DNA of 64,000 nucleotides from Rhineura floridana (lineage: Eukaryota > Chordata > Lepidosauria > Squamata > Rhineuridae). The stretch covers positions 183,495,434 through 183,559,433 of the forward strand of contig NC_084484.1 of assembly GCF_030035675.1 (NCBI RefSeq). Reading direction: 5' to 3'. This document shows, piece by piece, positions 52,070 through 61,469 of this stretch (position 1 is its first letter; each line of letters begins with the position of its first letter). Below the pieces are notes generated by a model that worked only from the letters and a program-made list of their open reading frames with translations, did no database searches and was not told the DNA's origin. The position numbers and the translations under genes were made by a program.

Positions 52070-53220
52070 TGTAACATGCCTCAGTTCTCCTAACCTGCTA
52101 AAATAGGCTTTGCTTTCAGAAAAGCCATGCTGCAATTAATGCATTAGTCATTAAGGTGCCATTGGCTATTTTTAATATTGGGCAAGGGAGCGTCAATCAA
52201 TTTGCAAATGGTCCCTCCTCTCCTTCTCCCCTTGCTCCCCACCACAACACAGGATCACTAATTGGTGTGACCAGGGAGGAAATGGCTTCCTAACCTTGAC
52301 AATGATGATTCGACCCACCCTGTGCACGACCAAGTCCTATTTACTGCATCAAGGGGTATCCTTCACTGAATGGCCTCAGCCCATACCTCACTGCTAGTTG
52401 TGGAGGAGGCCCTTACTCTCTCAGAGGAACCTGGACAAAATAAATGTTTGGGGGAACATGCTGTTCCTGTCCTCCGCTAGCAACCAAAATGCTACTTTTA
52501 CTGACAGCAGTTTCTATAATCTTCAGCGTACAGGACATACCTCAGCACTGTTATGATTCTTAAGTCTTTGTTGCTGAACTTTGGCAAAATAACTATGTGC
52601 TCTTATTTTCCCCCACAAAAAAAATGAACAAACTAAACACTGATAACATCAAATGGCCATGCTCCTTATTCTGATTTACTCTAACAAACAATGACTCTGC
52701 GAGGTAGAAAGTCTGACTTAGATGAGCTCCCCCTCCCCATCTGCAATGAGCTTTATAGCTGAGTGGGATTTTCCCACTTCTAAACCTAACACTTGAGCCA
52801 CAACGCCACACTATTGAGACAGACGCACTTGCCTACTCTGATAACCTCTGGTTCCTTTCTTGAATATATTGCAAATACAGAGATTGGAGAACATTCCTGC
52901 ATAACAAATCCTTTTCCAGACTAGTCCAGAGAGAGACACACACCCCAATTCAGAGGCCACAACAATGCACACAGGTTGATCAGCAGCCTATAGCAGAAAG
53001 GCTGGTGTGATTTGGGGTGGAGTGTTCCTTCTAGGTGGAGATGTGGGTGCAAGTGGATGCCTTGGGTATTACAGCTGTGCTCAAGCGAAAGTCACACTTG
53101 AGCCCCATTAAAATTAATGAAACATTAATTAGTTGCAATGGGGTGGTGGGGTTAATGATTCCAGAGTCTGCAATCACTTAGAAGGCAAGTGCATTCATAA
53201 TACAGCCCTTCCCATTGTCT
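52070..53220. other. Unassigned UCP3 intron sequence
   Basis: A worn inverted SINE fragment lies near 52690-52830 (CTGAGTGGGATTTTCCCACT, GAGCCACAACGCCACACT). Nothing else is recognised. Confidence 0.4.
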
Positions 53221-53224
53221 AGTT

Positions 53225-53360
53225 TGGCCTTCGCCAATCTAGTGATCTCCAGATGCTTTGGACAATAACTCCCATTAGCCCCAACAAGCACAGATGCGCT
53301 GGCCAGGGCTGATGGGAGTTGCAGTCCAAAAAATCTAGAGGGCGCCAGGTTGGCAAAGGA
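53225..53360. mobile_element. Palindromic MITE (CTCCAGATGTTTTG family), full length
   Basis: GCCAATCTAGTGATCTCCAG and TCTAGAGGGCGCCAGGTTGG are mirrored ends around ACTCCCATTAGCCCC and GGGCTGATGGGAGTTGCAGT. Confidence 0.78.
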
Positions 53361-53364
53361 GTAA

Positions 53365-53805
53365 GGTTGAGTGAATATGTGACTTTTGGTTTCTCTCCCA
53401 TTTTTTCCACTCTTAAATTCAGTTCTCCACACTTCCACATCAGTTTGTGATTTTTTTTAAGTTCTCAAGAAAATTCATCAGCATTTTAGTGCTGATTTCT
53501 CTTAACATACACCTTTTTTGTATACAGTTTTGCCTAATGCACACATTTTTGAACAATATAATCCATGTTTGTTATCTTATTTTTGTTAATATATTAATAT
53601 TAGTGTATTAATATGCACATCTTACCTTAGCATATGCATATTTGTACACATGACATGGCTGGAGAGATGCAAAGCTGCAAAACCCGGAGAAGTGTGAATT
53701 TCAAAGGATGACTGTGTTTTGGCTTGCATCTTTTTAAAGAAAGTGCAAATTAGGTATGTTCGCCTTTAAATGCCAGCCGAATCAAATTTCTCCTCCTTGC
53801 CTACT
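53365..53805. mobile_element. A/T-rich hAT-like MITE, copy 2 of the 32550 family
   Basis: AATTCAGTTCTCCACACTTC, AAATTCATCAGCATTTTAGT and AATCAAATTTCTCCTCC line up with the copy at 32550-32920 in the same orientation, with a longer centre. Confidence 0.6.
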
Positions 53806-53908
53806 GAAGGAGGCTGCTGGAGTATACATTAAGAGCTTGTAATCGAACCAATTAACCCACCGTCAGCAAAGCAAATAAATAAACCTTACTTGGCCACAGA
53901 TATTCTCA

Positions 53909-54070
53909 CCTCCAATTCCTTGTGGTATTCCTGTAGTATTCCAGTAGAAAGCCAGTACGTAAATATTGTAAAGAAAATTCTTAATAAATCAATGCATTGG
54001 ATCCACGGTGTAGGAGCAGCCACAGCATTTCTGTTCAGCTGGAGCATCTGTTCGTACTTGAACCCGCTCC
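53909..54070 (-). other. UCP3: Candidate UCP3 non-coding exon 1
   Basis: On the minus strand a TATAAAT box is followed about 25-30 bases later by a start region near 54070. A clean donor (TTGGAG then GTGAGA) ends the exon at 53909. The segment is free of repeats and lies about 4 kb before the UCP3 coding-exon acceptor. Mammalian UCP3 also has a non-coding first exon. Inference only, without RNA data. Confidence 0.55.
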
Positions 54071-54096
54071 ACTCTCGTCATCTTGTCTAGACCCTC

Positions 54097-54103
54097 ATTT
54101 ATA
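54097..54103 (-). promoter_or_regulatory. UCP3: TATA box of the proposed UCP3 promoter
   Basis: TATAAAT on the minus strand. Upstream, in transcript terms, lie nuclear-receptor-like half sites AGGTCT and GGGTCA spaced by two bases (54158-54171, plus strand) and an A/T stretch CTATTTTAAG near 54225 resembling a MEF2 site. An E-box CAGCTG lies near 54036. PPAR, MyoD and MEF2 input is known for mammalian UCP3; the link here is inferred. Confidence 0.5.
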
Positions 54104-54409
54104 AGGTCTGCTGGGGTTGGCATTTTAGCTGGATGCAGATGGGTGAAAACAGAGATCAGGTCTCGGGGTCAGTCAGTCCAAAAGCACAAACATAACACCT
54201 CCCCACACACCCTCGAGTGACTTAAAATAGAGCTAGGCTGCTTACATTTAGAAATATCCTCAGGGTGTACCAGTTTTGCGTATGTGCTATTTGGTGGGTG
54301 TGCTTACAGAAAATGTGTGCCGAACATTGGAGACCAGCTTCCAAGTGTGCCTGCTTATAAAGTAAGATGCAATTACTCCTGATTACCCTTTTTTCAAGTT
54401 TACAAAGTG

Positions 54410-54575
54410 ATTTAGAGTCTCACTGTGTTTGCCCTTACAACTGCCCTGTGAGGTAGGCCTCGGTTGTTCCCATCTTACAGATGGAAAACTGAGGCTGATT
54501 GCTAATGGATTCCTGAAGACCACTCGGGGATCCCTTGGCAGAGATGAGGTTTGAACTAAAGTCTCCAAGATGGCT
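54410..54575 (-). mobile_element. MIR-like SINE fragment
   Basis: CTGCCCTGTGAGGTAGGCCT and CATCTTACAGATGGAAAACT with TGAGGCTGA are the conserved part of MIR/CORE-type repeats. The strand is tentative. Confidence 0.55.
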
Positions 54576-54869
54576 CTTTTTTATTCATTGGAAATAAATA
54601 AACAAAAACAAATAAAATATGTGATTTCATTTAAAGAACATTAAAGAATGTGTTAAAGAACATAATCCAATGACTTTTATGCATGACTCTTTTTATACAT
54701 GTATTTCAGCAAAGTCTATCACTTTGTTATTGTTTGGTCTGCAGGAAAGCCAATTGTCTTTCTTTTTTAAGTGTAACAAATAAATAATAAAACATGGTTT
54801 AAAAATAATGATGCTGTGGAACATAAACGTTTGTTTCTCTTTATTGTCTCCTTTAGTGTTGTAAAGCCT

Positions 54870-55105
54870 AAAAATCAAATAACTGTGTTTAACAATTGCT
54901 TTTTAATCTTTTTTTAACCTTTTTTTTTAAAGATGTCTTTAAAGCTTTAAAACATGTTTTTAAAGTTGTTTTGTTTTAATGTATTTTAAGGTCTGTTTTT
55001 AATGATGTCTTAAAGTGTTTTTAGTGCTTTTGTTTGCCGCCCTGGGCTCCTGCTGGGAGGAAGGGCGGGGTATAAATGAAATAAATAAATAAATAAATAA
55101 ATAAA
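54870..55105 (+). mobile_element. L2 LINE 3' tail
   Basis: TTTTAATGTATTTTAAGGTC, then GCCGCCCTGGGCTCCTGCTG and GGAGGAAGGGCGGGGTATAA, end in a run of AAATA units. Confidence 0.82.
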
Positions 55106-55214
55106 ATAACAATATCATCATCAACAGCATACTTGGTGCATTACTGCAGCATAAGCAAAATGGAAAGGTCCCTGCTGCAAGGAGCTTACACTCTAAAATG
55201 TCACCATGAGAAGA

Positions 55215-55460
55215 GAACCTTGTGGGCGGGGGCATTTTTCAGATGGAGGGCCACATTTGCCATCTAGGCAAGCTTCTGGGAGCCACATGCTACTGGTGGG
55301 CGGGGCTAGAGGCGGAGCAATTAATGTAAATATTGCCTTTGTACAGTAGGCCTGTTTCTATACACACTCACACACACCCGCCTCTGCCCTCCATCCGGGC
55401 AAGCAAGAGTCACTGTCAGAGTTCCAGGACACATCCCAGCCAGGCAAAATCATTCAAGAA
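55215..55460 (+). mobile_element. hAT-like fragment (GAGGGCCACAT family)
   Basis: GGAGGGCCACATTTGCCATC and GGGAGCCACATGCTACTGGT match the element at 63889-64000 beyond its first 40 bases. Confidence 0.6.
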
Positions 55461-55584
55461 TGGTATGAAGTAGGGTTGGTGAGATGTGTTGCCCAAGGAG
55501 AGGCCTTGAGGGCCCACTTGCTTGCTCTCCATTGTCATATCCACACTCCTCAGTTCTTTCCATGTGCAACTTCTCCCACAACAG

Positions 55585-55852
55585 CCCTAGGTACCAACTG
55601 GCATGAAAGGGGAGTGTGTTAGAGTGTGTTAGCTACTCTTCTTAGTAGCTGACTTACCTCCTTTCACTCTGATAGGCTACAATCGGCAGGAAAGGACAAG
55701 GAAGCATGTTAGAAGACTCTTTTCCGTGGCTAATAAACTTCCCTTTCATGCTGATTGGCATATAGGACGCTGGAGACATAGGGACCCTGCTGTCAAAAAA
55801 GTACAGGACCTAAGATCCCCCAAAACCCTGGACCACTACACCCCTGCTTCCA
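55585..55852 (-). mobile_element. hAT-type element, partial, family of 30126
   Basis: ACCAACTGGCATGAAAGGGG, GGAAGCATGTTAGAAGACTC and the terminus GGACCACTACACCCCTG match the elements at 30126 and 58109 in opposite orientation. Confidence 0.72.
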
Positions 55853-55854
55853 AG

Positions 55855-56755
55855 GACAGCAGAACTATCAAAAGGGTCCCTCTGCTGATCTTAACAGCTG
55901 AGAGGGTGTATAAGGAAGGAAGCAGCCTCTCAGATATTTGGGTGAAGCTGATGTCACTTGATTCCAAGAGGGAGGTTGCATTTCCCAATTCCGGGGGGGA
56001 CGGATGACAATGCCCTCTTTTGACTTGGCAAACTTGCTATAACCTTGCAGAATGAGGCCAGCTCACCTGCATAACTTGCTGATGACTCTGAGGTTCATTT
56101 CCGCCCTGATAATGCTGCCTTTCTTGATGGTTTGGTCTGGCAATAATGACCAGTTAGTGTGTTAAAAATAGGTATTGACACATATCCAGGGGACCTGGAA
56201 TTTCACAAGGTTTCAGTGCTCTACACCTGCTTTGACTATTTAGAGAAGTCAGCTTCAGTGCAATGGGCAAGGAAGACAGACGCTGAGCTGAAGGGGAGAG
56301 AACCAGCTGAATGCCCCCCCCTTACAATGCTCAGGGGGCAACTGGGTCTATGTGGCCTTTGCGCTGGATATTTCACACATGCCATGTGCTCTGAGGGCAC
56401 ATGTCCTACCAGCTCTGGCTGTGACCCTGCAGTTAGGGTAAGCTACATTTCAGCCACCAATTGAGACATCTTATGACTAGCAGGTCTGACAGATAGTGGT
56501 GTTTAGCAGTGGAACTGAGCTGGGGGATTTACTGGAAGCTGTTATGTGAGTAGTCCTCATTGTGCATACAAGAGGTATCACTATCTGTTTATTTGAATGT
56601 TACTTTTCTGCAAAACTGTGCCCAAAGTGGCTCTCAACATACCAAACGAACAGTAAGTATAACCATTCAAAAACATATTAGAAAAAAATTATAGAAGATA
56701 ATATCAGTAAGTAAAAACCATGCTTTGTACTGTTTTTCCATTACTTCCTCCTTGA
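55855..56755. other. Unassigned sequence
   Basis: No exon or named repeat was recognised except a weak LINE-tail-like piece near 56590-56700. Confidence 0.4.
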
Positions 56756-56759
56756 CCCT

Positions 56760-56845
56760 TTTAACTGGAGAGGCCAGGGATCGAACTTTGGAACCACCTG
56801 CATGTAAAGCAAGTGCTCTGCCACTGAGCTCCACCATTCAAACCA
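56760..56845 (-). mobile_element. tRNA-derived SINE head
   Basis: GGCCAGGGATCGAACTTTGG is an inverted B-box region, and GCAAGTGCTCTGCCACTGAG an inverted A-box region. Confidence 0.65.
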
Positions 56846-57004
56846 CATGCTCTTTCATCATGATGGAGCTGCGGCTCGACTGTATAACCTCTCCAGATTG
56901 CTGGTGGGTGCTCAAGTTCTCTCCCACATAAACTCCCATTCACCTGCAAAAACGATTATTATTTATTTATATTTTTATTTATTTACATTTATACCCCCCT
57001 TTTG

Positions 57005-57405
57005 AAGAAAGCTGGTATAGCCCAGTGGGGAGGAGAGCCTGGCTGGGAGTCCAGAGTCTGTGAGTTCAAATCCCCGCTCGCGTCTCCTGGGTGTCAAGGG
57101 CCAGCTAAAGATCACCCCACAGTGAGTGGCTCAGGGGTGACGTGCCCTGCCACCTGTGCAGCCGTGGGCAAGCGGCATAGTCCCAAGTAGTCCAGTTGCC
57201 CCCCCAGCTGGCAGTTGCGGACAAGGCAGGGGCTGGCTTGTGCAGCTGTGTCAAGCTGAGCAGGCCCTAGCCAGCTGGGGAGGACTAGCCTCAGAGGGAG
57301 GCAATGGGAAACCCCTTGGAATACCGCTTGCCATGAAATCCCTATTCATAGGGTAGCCATAAGTTGGGATCGACTTGACGGCAGGCCATTTCCATTTTCT
57401 TTTCA
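57005..57405 (+). mobile_element. Long SINE variant with BovB-like tail
   Basis: The tRNA-like head GGTATAGCCCAGTGGGGAGG and GTTCAAATCCCCG are followed by an unusual middle of about 200 bp. The BovB-like 3' end is CATAAGTTGGGATCGACTTG. It is longer than the other Sauria-type copies and may be a distinct subfamily. Confidence 0.75.
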
Positions 57406-57525
57406 TGATAGAAACCCAAGGCGGCTTACATATGGTTCCCAGGTGGTCTCCCATCCAAGCACTGACCAGACCTGACCCTGCTTAGCTTCAGCAGGGAGCT
57501 GGCCTCATGTGCCTTCAGAACATGG
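57405..57525 (-). mobile_element. 5S rRNA-derived SINE fragment
   Basis: Read on the minus strand, GCTGAAGCTAAGCAGGGTCA, then GTGCTTGGATGGGAGACCAC and CTGGGAA, closely follow the internal control region and 3' half of vertebrate 5S rRNA. A LINE-like tail (AAGCCGCCTTGGG) follows. This layout is that of SINE3-type elements rather than a functional 5S gene. Confidence 0.75.
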
Positions 57526-57684
57526 CCTGGGACTAGCTACTCAAGGACATGAAAGACTAAGCAGGAACCAAGATTTTGTCAGGGATATTTTTGCCCCCAA
57601 ACGTTTAATGCTGCAGTACCATGCACATTTGCCAAGCAGTAAACCCCACCAATCACAGAGGGATGTCGTTCCAAGTAAATATAA

Positions 57685-58065
57685 TGTAAGAACCTAAGAA
57701 GAGCCTGGCCGCTGCATTAGGCCAAAGGGGAACCATCTAGTCCAGCATCCTGTTCTCACAGTGGCTAACCAGATGCCTCAAAGGGAAGTCCACAAGCAGA
57801 ACCTGAGCACAATAGCACTCTCCCAACCTGTGGCTTCAAGCAACTGGATTCAGAGATTGATTGCCCCGAGCGTGGAGGTTCTGCTATCGCAACAGACCTC
57901 CATCAGAAGAGAGGCCCATCTAGTCCAGCATCCTCTACTCACAGTGGTTAACCAGATGCCTTCGGGAAGGCTGCAAGCAGGACCTGAGTGCAACAGAGTT
58001 CTCCCCCTTTATGATTCCAAGCAACTGGTATTCAGAGGCATCCTGCCTGTGGCATGTATAGCATT
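57685..58065 (-). mobile_element. CR1 LINE 3' UTR fragments, two in a row
   Basis: CCATCTAGTCCAGCATCCTG occurs at 57732 and a near copy at 57917. Both are inverted CR1 3' UTR pieces ending in CAACTGGTATTCAGAGGCAT-type sequence. Confidence 0.75.
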
Positions 58066-58108
58066 GCACTGTTGATACATCAAATATTCACATTTAACTG
58101 CTTATAGT

Positions 58109-58634
58109 CAGGGGTATAGTCATCTGGGGTCTCAAGGGGTCTTAGACAGAGCTTGGAAAAGTTACTTTTTTGAACTACAACTCCTATCAGCCCAATCCAG
58201 TAGCCATGCTGGCTGGGGCTGATGGGAGTTGTAGTTCAAAAAAAGTAACTTTTCCAAGCTCTGGTCTTAGACCCCTTACTTTTTTGGGAACAGGGTCCCA
58301 GCAAGGTCCCTACTTCTCCAGCATCCTACGAGCCAATCAGCATAAAAGGAGAGTGTGTTAGCCACTGAGAAGAGTCTTCTAACATGCTTCCTTGTCCTTT
58401 CCTGCTGATTGGAGCCAATCAGTGTGAAAGGAGGTGAGTCAGCCACTGAGAAGTCTCTTTTCAGTAGCTAACACACTCGCCTTTCATGCTGATTGGCTCC
58501 TAGGGACATCTGTTGTTGTGGGAGAAAGCATCAACCAGGATCTCATTCTCAATCCATCAGCAGAAAAGGTGGTGGTGGTAGCTGTGGCTATCATTAAGGA
58601 ACCCTGTACTTCTGAATTTGTCACTAGACTACTG
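58109..58634. mobile_element. hAT-type element with nested MITE
   Basis: CTTATAGT flanks both sides (58101-58108 and 58635-58642). The ends are CAGGGGTATAGT and ACTAGACTACTG. It is the same family as 30126-30495, and a 117-bp palindromic MITE sits inside at 58147-58263. Confidence 0.85.
58147..58263. mobile_element. Fully palindromic hAT-type MITE, copy 3, with 8-bp duplication
   Basis: CAGAGCTTGGAAAAGTTACT and its mirror bound the element. GTCTTAGA flanks both sides (58139-58146 and 58264-58271). This copy fixes the element borders used for the other two copies. Confidence 0.92.
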
Positions 58635-58807
58635 CTTATAGTCAGGGTTTTTCTAATTTGCATTGACGTCTGATGATCTCCCCTATATATCCCTCAGTCT
58701 CCCACTTCCTTTCTCTTCCCTGTGCATCTCTCCCCCCCCGCAACAGGTCTGCCCCACTCCAGGGTAAAGGATTGTCACCACTAAAGCTCCAGCACTGTAT
58801 TCTAGAT

Positions 58808-59153
58808 CAGGGGTTCTAAAACTGTGGCCCGTGGACCACCAGATGGACCGCGGCATGTCCATAATAATATTCATATTGCTTTTCAGTTGCATTTGTATTG
58901 CTTCTTTCAGTTCTTACGTTATATTTTATTGTACTATAATTTGAATTTGACGGAATGCAAATCGTAACACTATAAAATGCAACATATAAGGAATAAAAGA
59001 AGGAATCAAAATACAATTAAAAATCATGCAGCATCTAGCACAGCACACTGCAATTGCTACACCAGGCAGGGAAAAAAACATTAAGTGGTCAGCTGAGACC
59101 TTCAGCAACTTTCAAGTGCACTGTGGGGGGGGAAAAAGTTTGGGAATGGCCGC
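58808..59153. mobile_element. hAT/Charlie-like element, diverged
   Basis: CAGGGGTTCTAAAACTGTGG and CCGTGGACCACCAGATGG start it, and AAAGTTTGGGAATGGCCG ends it. Flanks (TTCTAGAT against CTATAGAC) match only loosely. Confidence 0.62.
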
Positions 59154-59827
59154 TATAGACAGATCTAACAGTTTGCAAAAAGAGAGCCCGTAAGGGACAG
59201 CTTGTTCTGCCAATTAGCGGACAAAAGCTACATCAAAGACATCACTGTAAATTGCTTATCTGTTCCTTTTTCTCAGTAACAGCGTTGCGAGCTTGTTCTT
59301 TGGATCCTGGCCCCGCAGCCAAAAGGCAGAAGAGGCATGGTCTGTCAGCCTGCCAGCCTCTTACTGTTTCTGGGACATCCAGTTCGTGAGAGGGGCACCA
59401 TTTGTTTATGGAACTCCAGGCTATTTGATAGCACCGCCGCAATCCGCCTTTGCGTCTGATGAGGCAGCACATTCAAATTGCTTCATTGTCTCAGCTGAGA
59501 ACCCTGAGCTCATACCAAGTGACAGTGGATGGCAGCAGTCCAAGGCGGCAAAGGGGCAGGTATTACAGCTGCAGTTTGCAGTGGGTGGTGGTGGTGTCTG
59601 GCCGTTAGCATCTTTGACAGAGGCAAGTTCGCACAAAGCGTAGCAGAGAATCCTTACTGTTGTCCAGCAGTGTGGAAAATTAAAACTTCTTGTGATCATA
59701 ACTGAGGTACAGATCTTTCTAGGTCATGGAGGACAGTCCGGCAAGGTGAAAACAGCAACGAAAAGGATTATCTTACTAGATCAGACTGGAGTCCATCTAC
59801 TCTAATTGCAGCACATCACATAAATGT

Positions 59828-61198
59828 CCTGATGCACAACCTATACTCTGGACAAGAGGCTACTGTAAGGACAGAATATGGAGAAGCTGATTGGTTTCCC
59901 ATCGGAAAGGGTGTGAGACAGGGGTGTATTTTATCACCCTATTTGTTTAATCTATACGCAGAACATATCATACGGAAAGCGGGATTGGACCAAGATGAAG
60001 GAGGTGTGAAAATTGGAGGGAGAAATATCAATAATTTAAGATATGCAGATGATACCATACTACTAGCAGAAACCAGTAATGATCTGAAACTAATGCTGTT
60101 GCAAGTTAAAGAGGAAAGCACAAAAGCAGGACTACAGCTGAAAGTCAAAAAGACTAAAGTAATGACAACAGAAGAATTATGGAACTTTAAAGTTGACAAT
60201 GAGGATATTGAACTTGTCAAGGATTATCAATACCTTGACACACTCATTAATCAAAATGGAGACAATAGTCAAGAAATCAGAAGAAGGCTAGGACTGGGGA
60301 GGTCAGCTGTGAGAAAACTAGAAAAGGTCCTCAAATGCAAAGATGTATGACTGAACACTAAAGTCAGGATCATTCAGACCATGGTATTCCCTATCTCTAT
60401 GTATGGATGTGAAAGTTGGACAGTGAAAAAAGCGGATAAGAGAAAAATCAACTCATTTGAAATGTGCTGTTGGAGGAGAGCTTTGCTGATACCATGGACT
60501 GCAAAAAAGACAAATAATTGGGTGTTAGAACAAATTAAGAAGATCCTCCGTGGCGCAGAGTGGTAAGCGGCGGTAACACAGCCGATGCTCTGCTCACAGC
60601 CGGAGTTTGATTCCAACGGAAGGAGGAAGTCGAATCTCCGGTAAAAGGGGTCGAGGTCCACTCAGCCTTCCATCCATCCGTGGTCGGTAAAATGAGTACC
60701 CGGCATACGCTGGGGGATAAATAAAGGCCAGGGAAGGAACTGGCAAACTCACCCCATATATACGGTCTGCCTTGTAAACGTCGCAAGACATCACCTAAGA
60801 GTCGGAAACGACTCGCACTGTAAGTGCGGGGACACCTTTACCTTTTTAGAACAAATTAAGCTTTGCGAATACCATGGACTGCGAAAAAGAGAAATAATTG
60901 GGTGCTAGAACAAATTAAACCAGAACTATCACTAGAAGCTAAAATGATGAAACTGAGGTTATCATACTTTGAACACATAATGAGAAGACATGATTCATTA
61001 GAAAAGATAATAATGCTGGGAAAAACAGAAGGGAGTAGAAAAAGAGGAAGGCCAAACAAGAGATGGATTCATTCCATAAAGGAAGCCACAGACCTGAACT
61101 TACACGATCTGAACAGGGTGGTTCATGACAGATGCTCTTGGAGGTCGCTGATTCATAGGGTTGCCATAAGTCGTAGTCGACTTGGAGGCACAGAACAA
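59828..61198 (+). mobile_element. BovB (RTE-clade) LINE, 5' truncated, with nested SINE
   Basis: CACATAAATGT flanks both ends (59817-59827 and 61199-61209). The reverse transcriptase part reads EADWFPIGKGVRQGCILSPY, then NLRYADDTILLAE with the catalytic YADD, and later YGCESWTVKKADKR, RKRGRPNKRWIHSI and [13 protein letters not shown], the typical BovB C-terminus. One in-frame stop follows KCKDV near 60347. A SINE (60540-60845) and a 59-bp duplication lie in the middle. The endonuclease part is missing. Confidence 0.92.
60540..60845 (+). mobile_element. Sauria-type SINE nested in BovB
   Basis: The head is TCCGTGGCGCAGAGTGGTAA and the middle GTCGGTAAAATGAGTACCCG. The tail GTCGGAAACGACTCGCACTG ends in CACCTTTACCTTT. 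The 15-bp duplication TTAGAACAAATTAAG flanks it (60525-60539 and 60846-60860). Confidence 0.9.
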
Positions 61199-61209
61199 CA
61201 CATAAATGT

Positions 61210-61465
61210 AAGAAGAGACCTGCAGCTAGAACAGACCAAAGGAGGCCCAACTAGTCCAGCATCATCTTCTCACATCTTGAGTCCAACCAGATGCTTGTTG
61301 TTGTTAATTTGGTTTCAGACATATGGGAAAGCCCACAAGCAGGATGTGGGTGCAACAGATCTCCCTGCTTGTGATTCCCAGCAACTGGTATTGAGGCATA
61401 CTGACTCTGACAGTGGGGCTAGTAGCCATTGATAGCCTCATCTTCCATGGATTTGTCTAAACCTA
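61210..61465 (-). mobile_element. CR1 LINE 3' UTR fragment
   Basis: CCCAACTAGTCCAGCATCAT, ATGTGGGTGCAACAGATCTC and AGCCATTGATAGCCTCATCT are an inverted CR1 3' end. BovB inserted at its edge. Confidence 0.72.
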
Positions 61466-61469
61466 CGCC

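Noticed and set aside
53989-54081. 30-codon upstream frame starting at 54081 in the UCP3 promoter region
   Set aside because: Its ATG lies only about 16 bases after the TATA box, so it would probably be outside the transcript. The frame starting at 54047 is the better candidate.
57405-57525. Functional 5S rRNA gene
   Set aside because: Only part of the 5S sequence is present and it is diverged. It continues into a LINE-like tail, so it is a SINE fragment.
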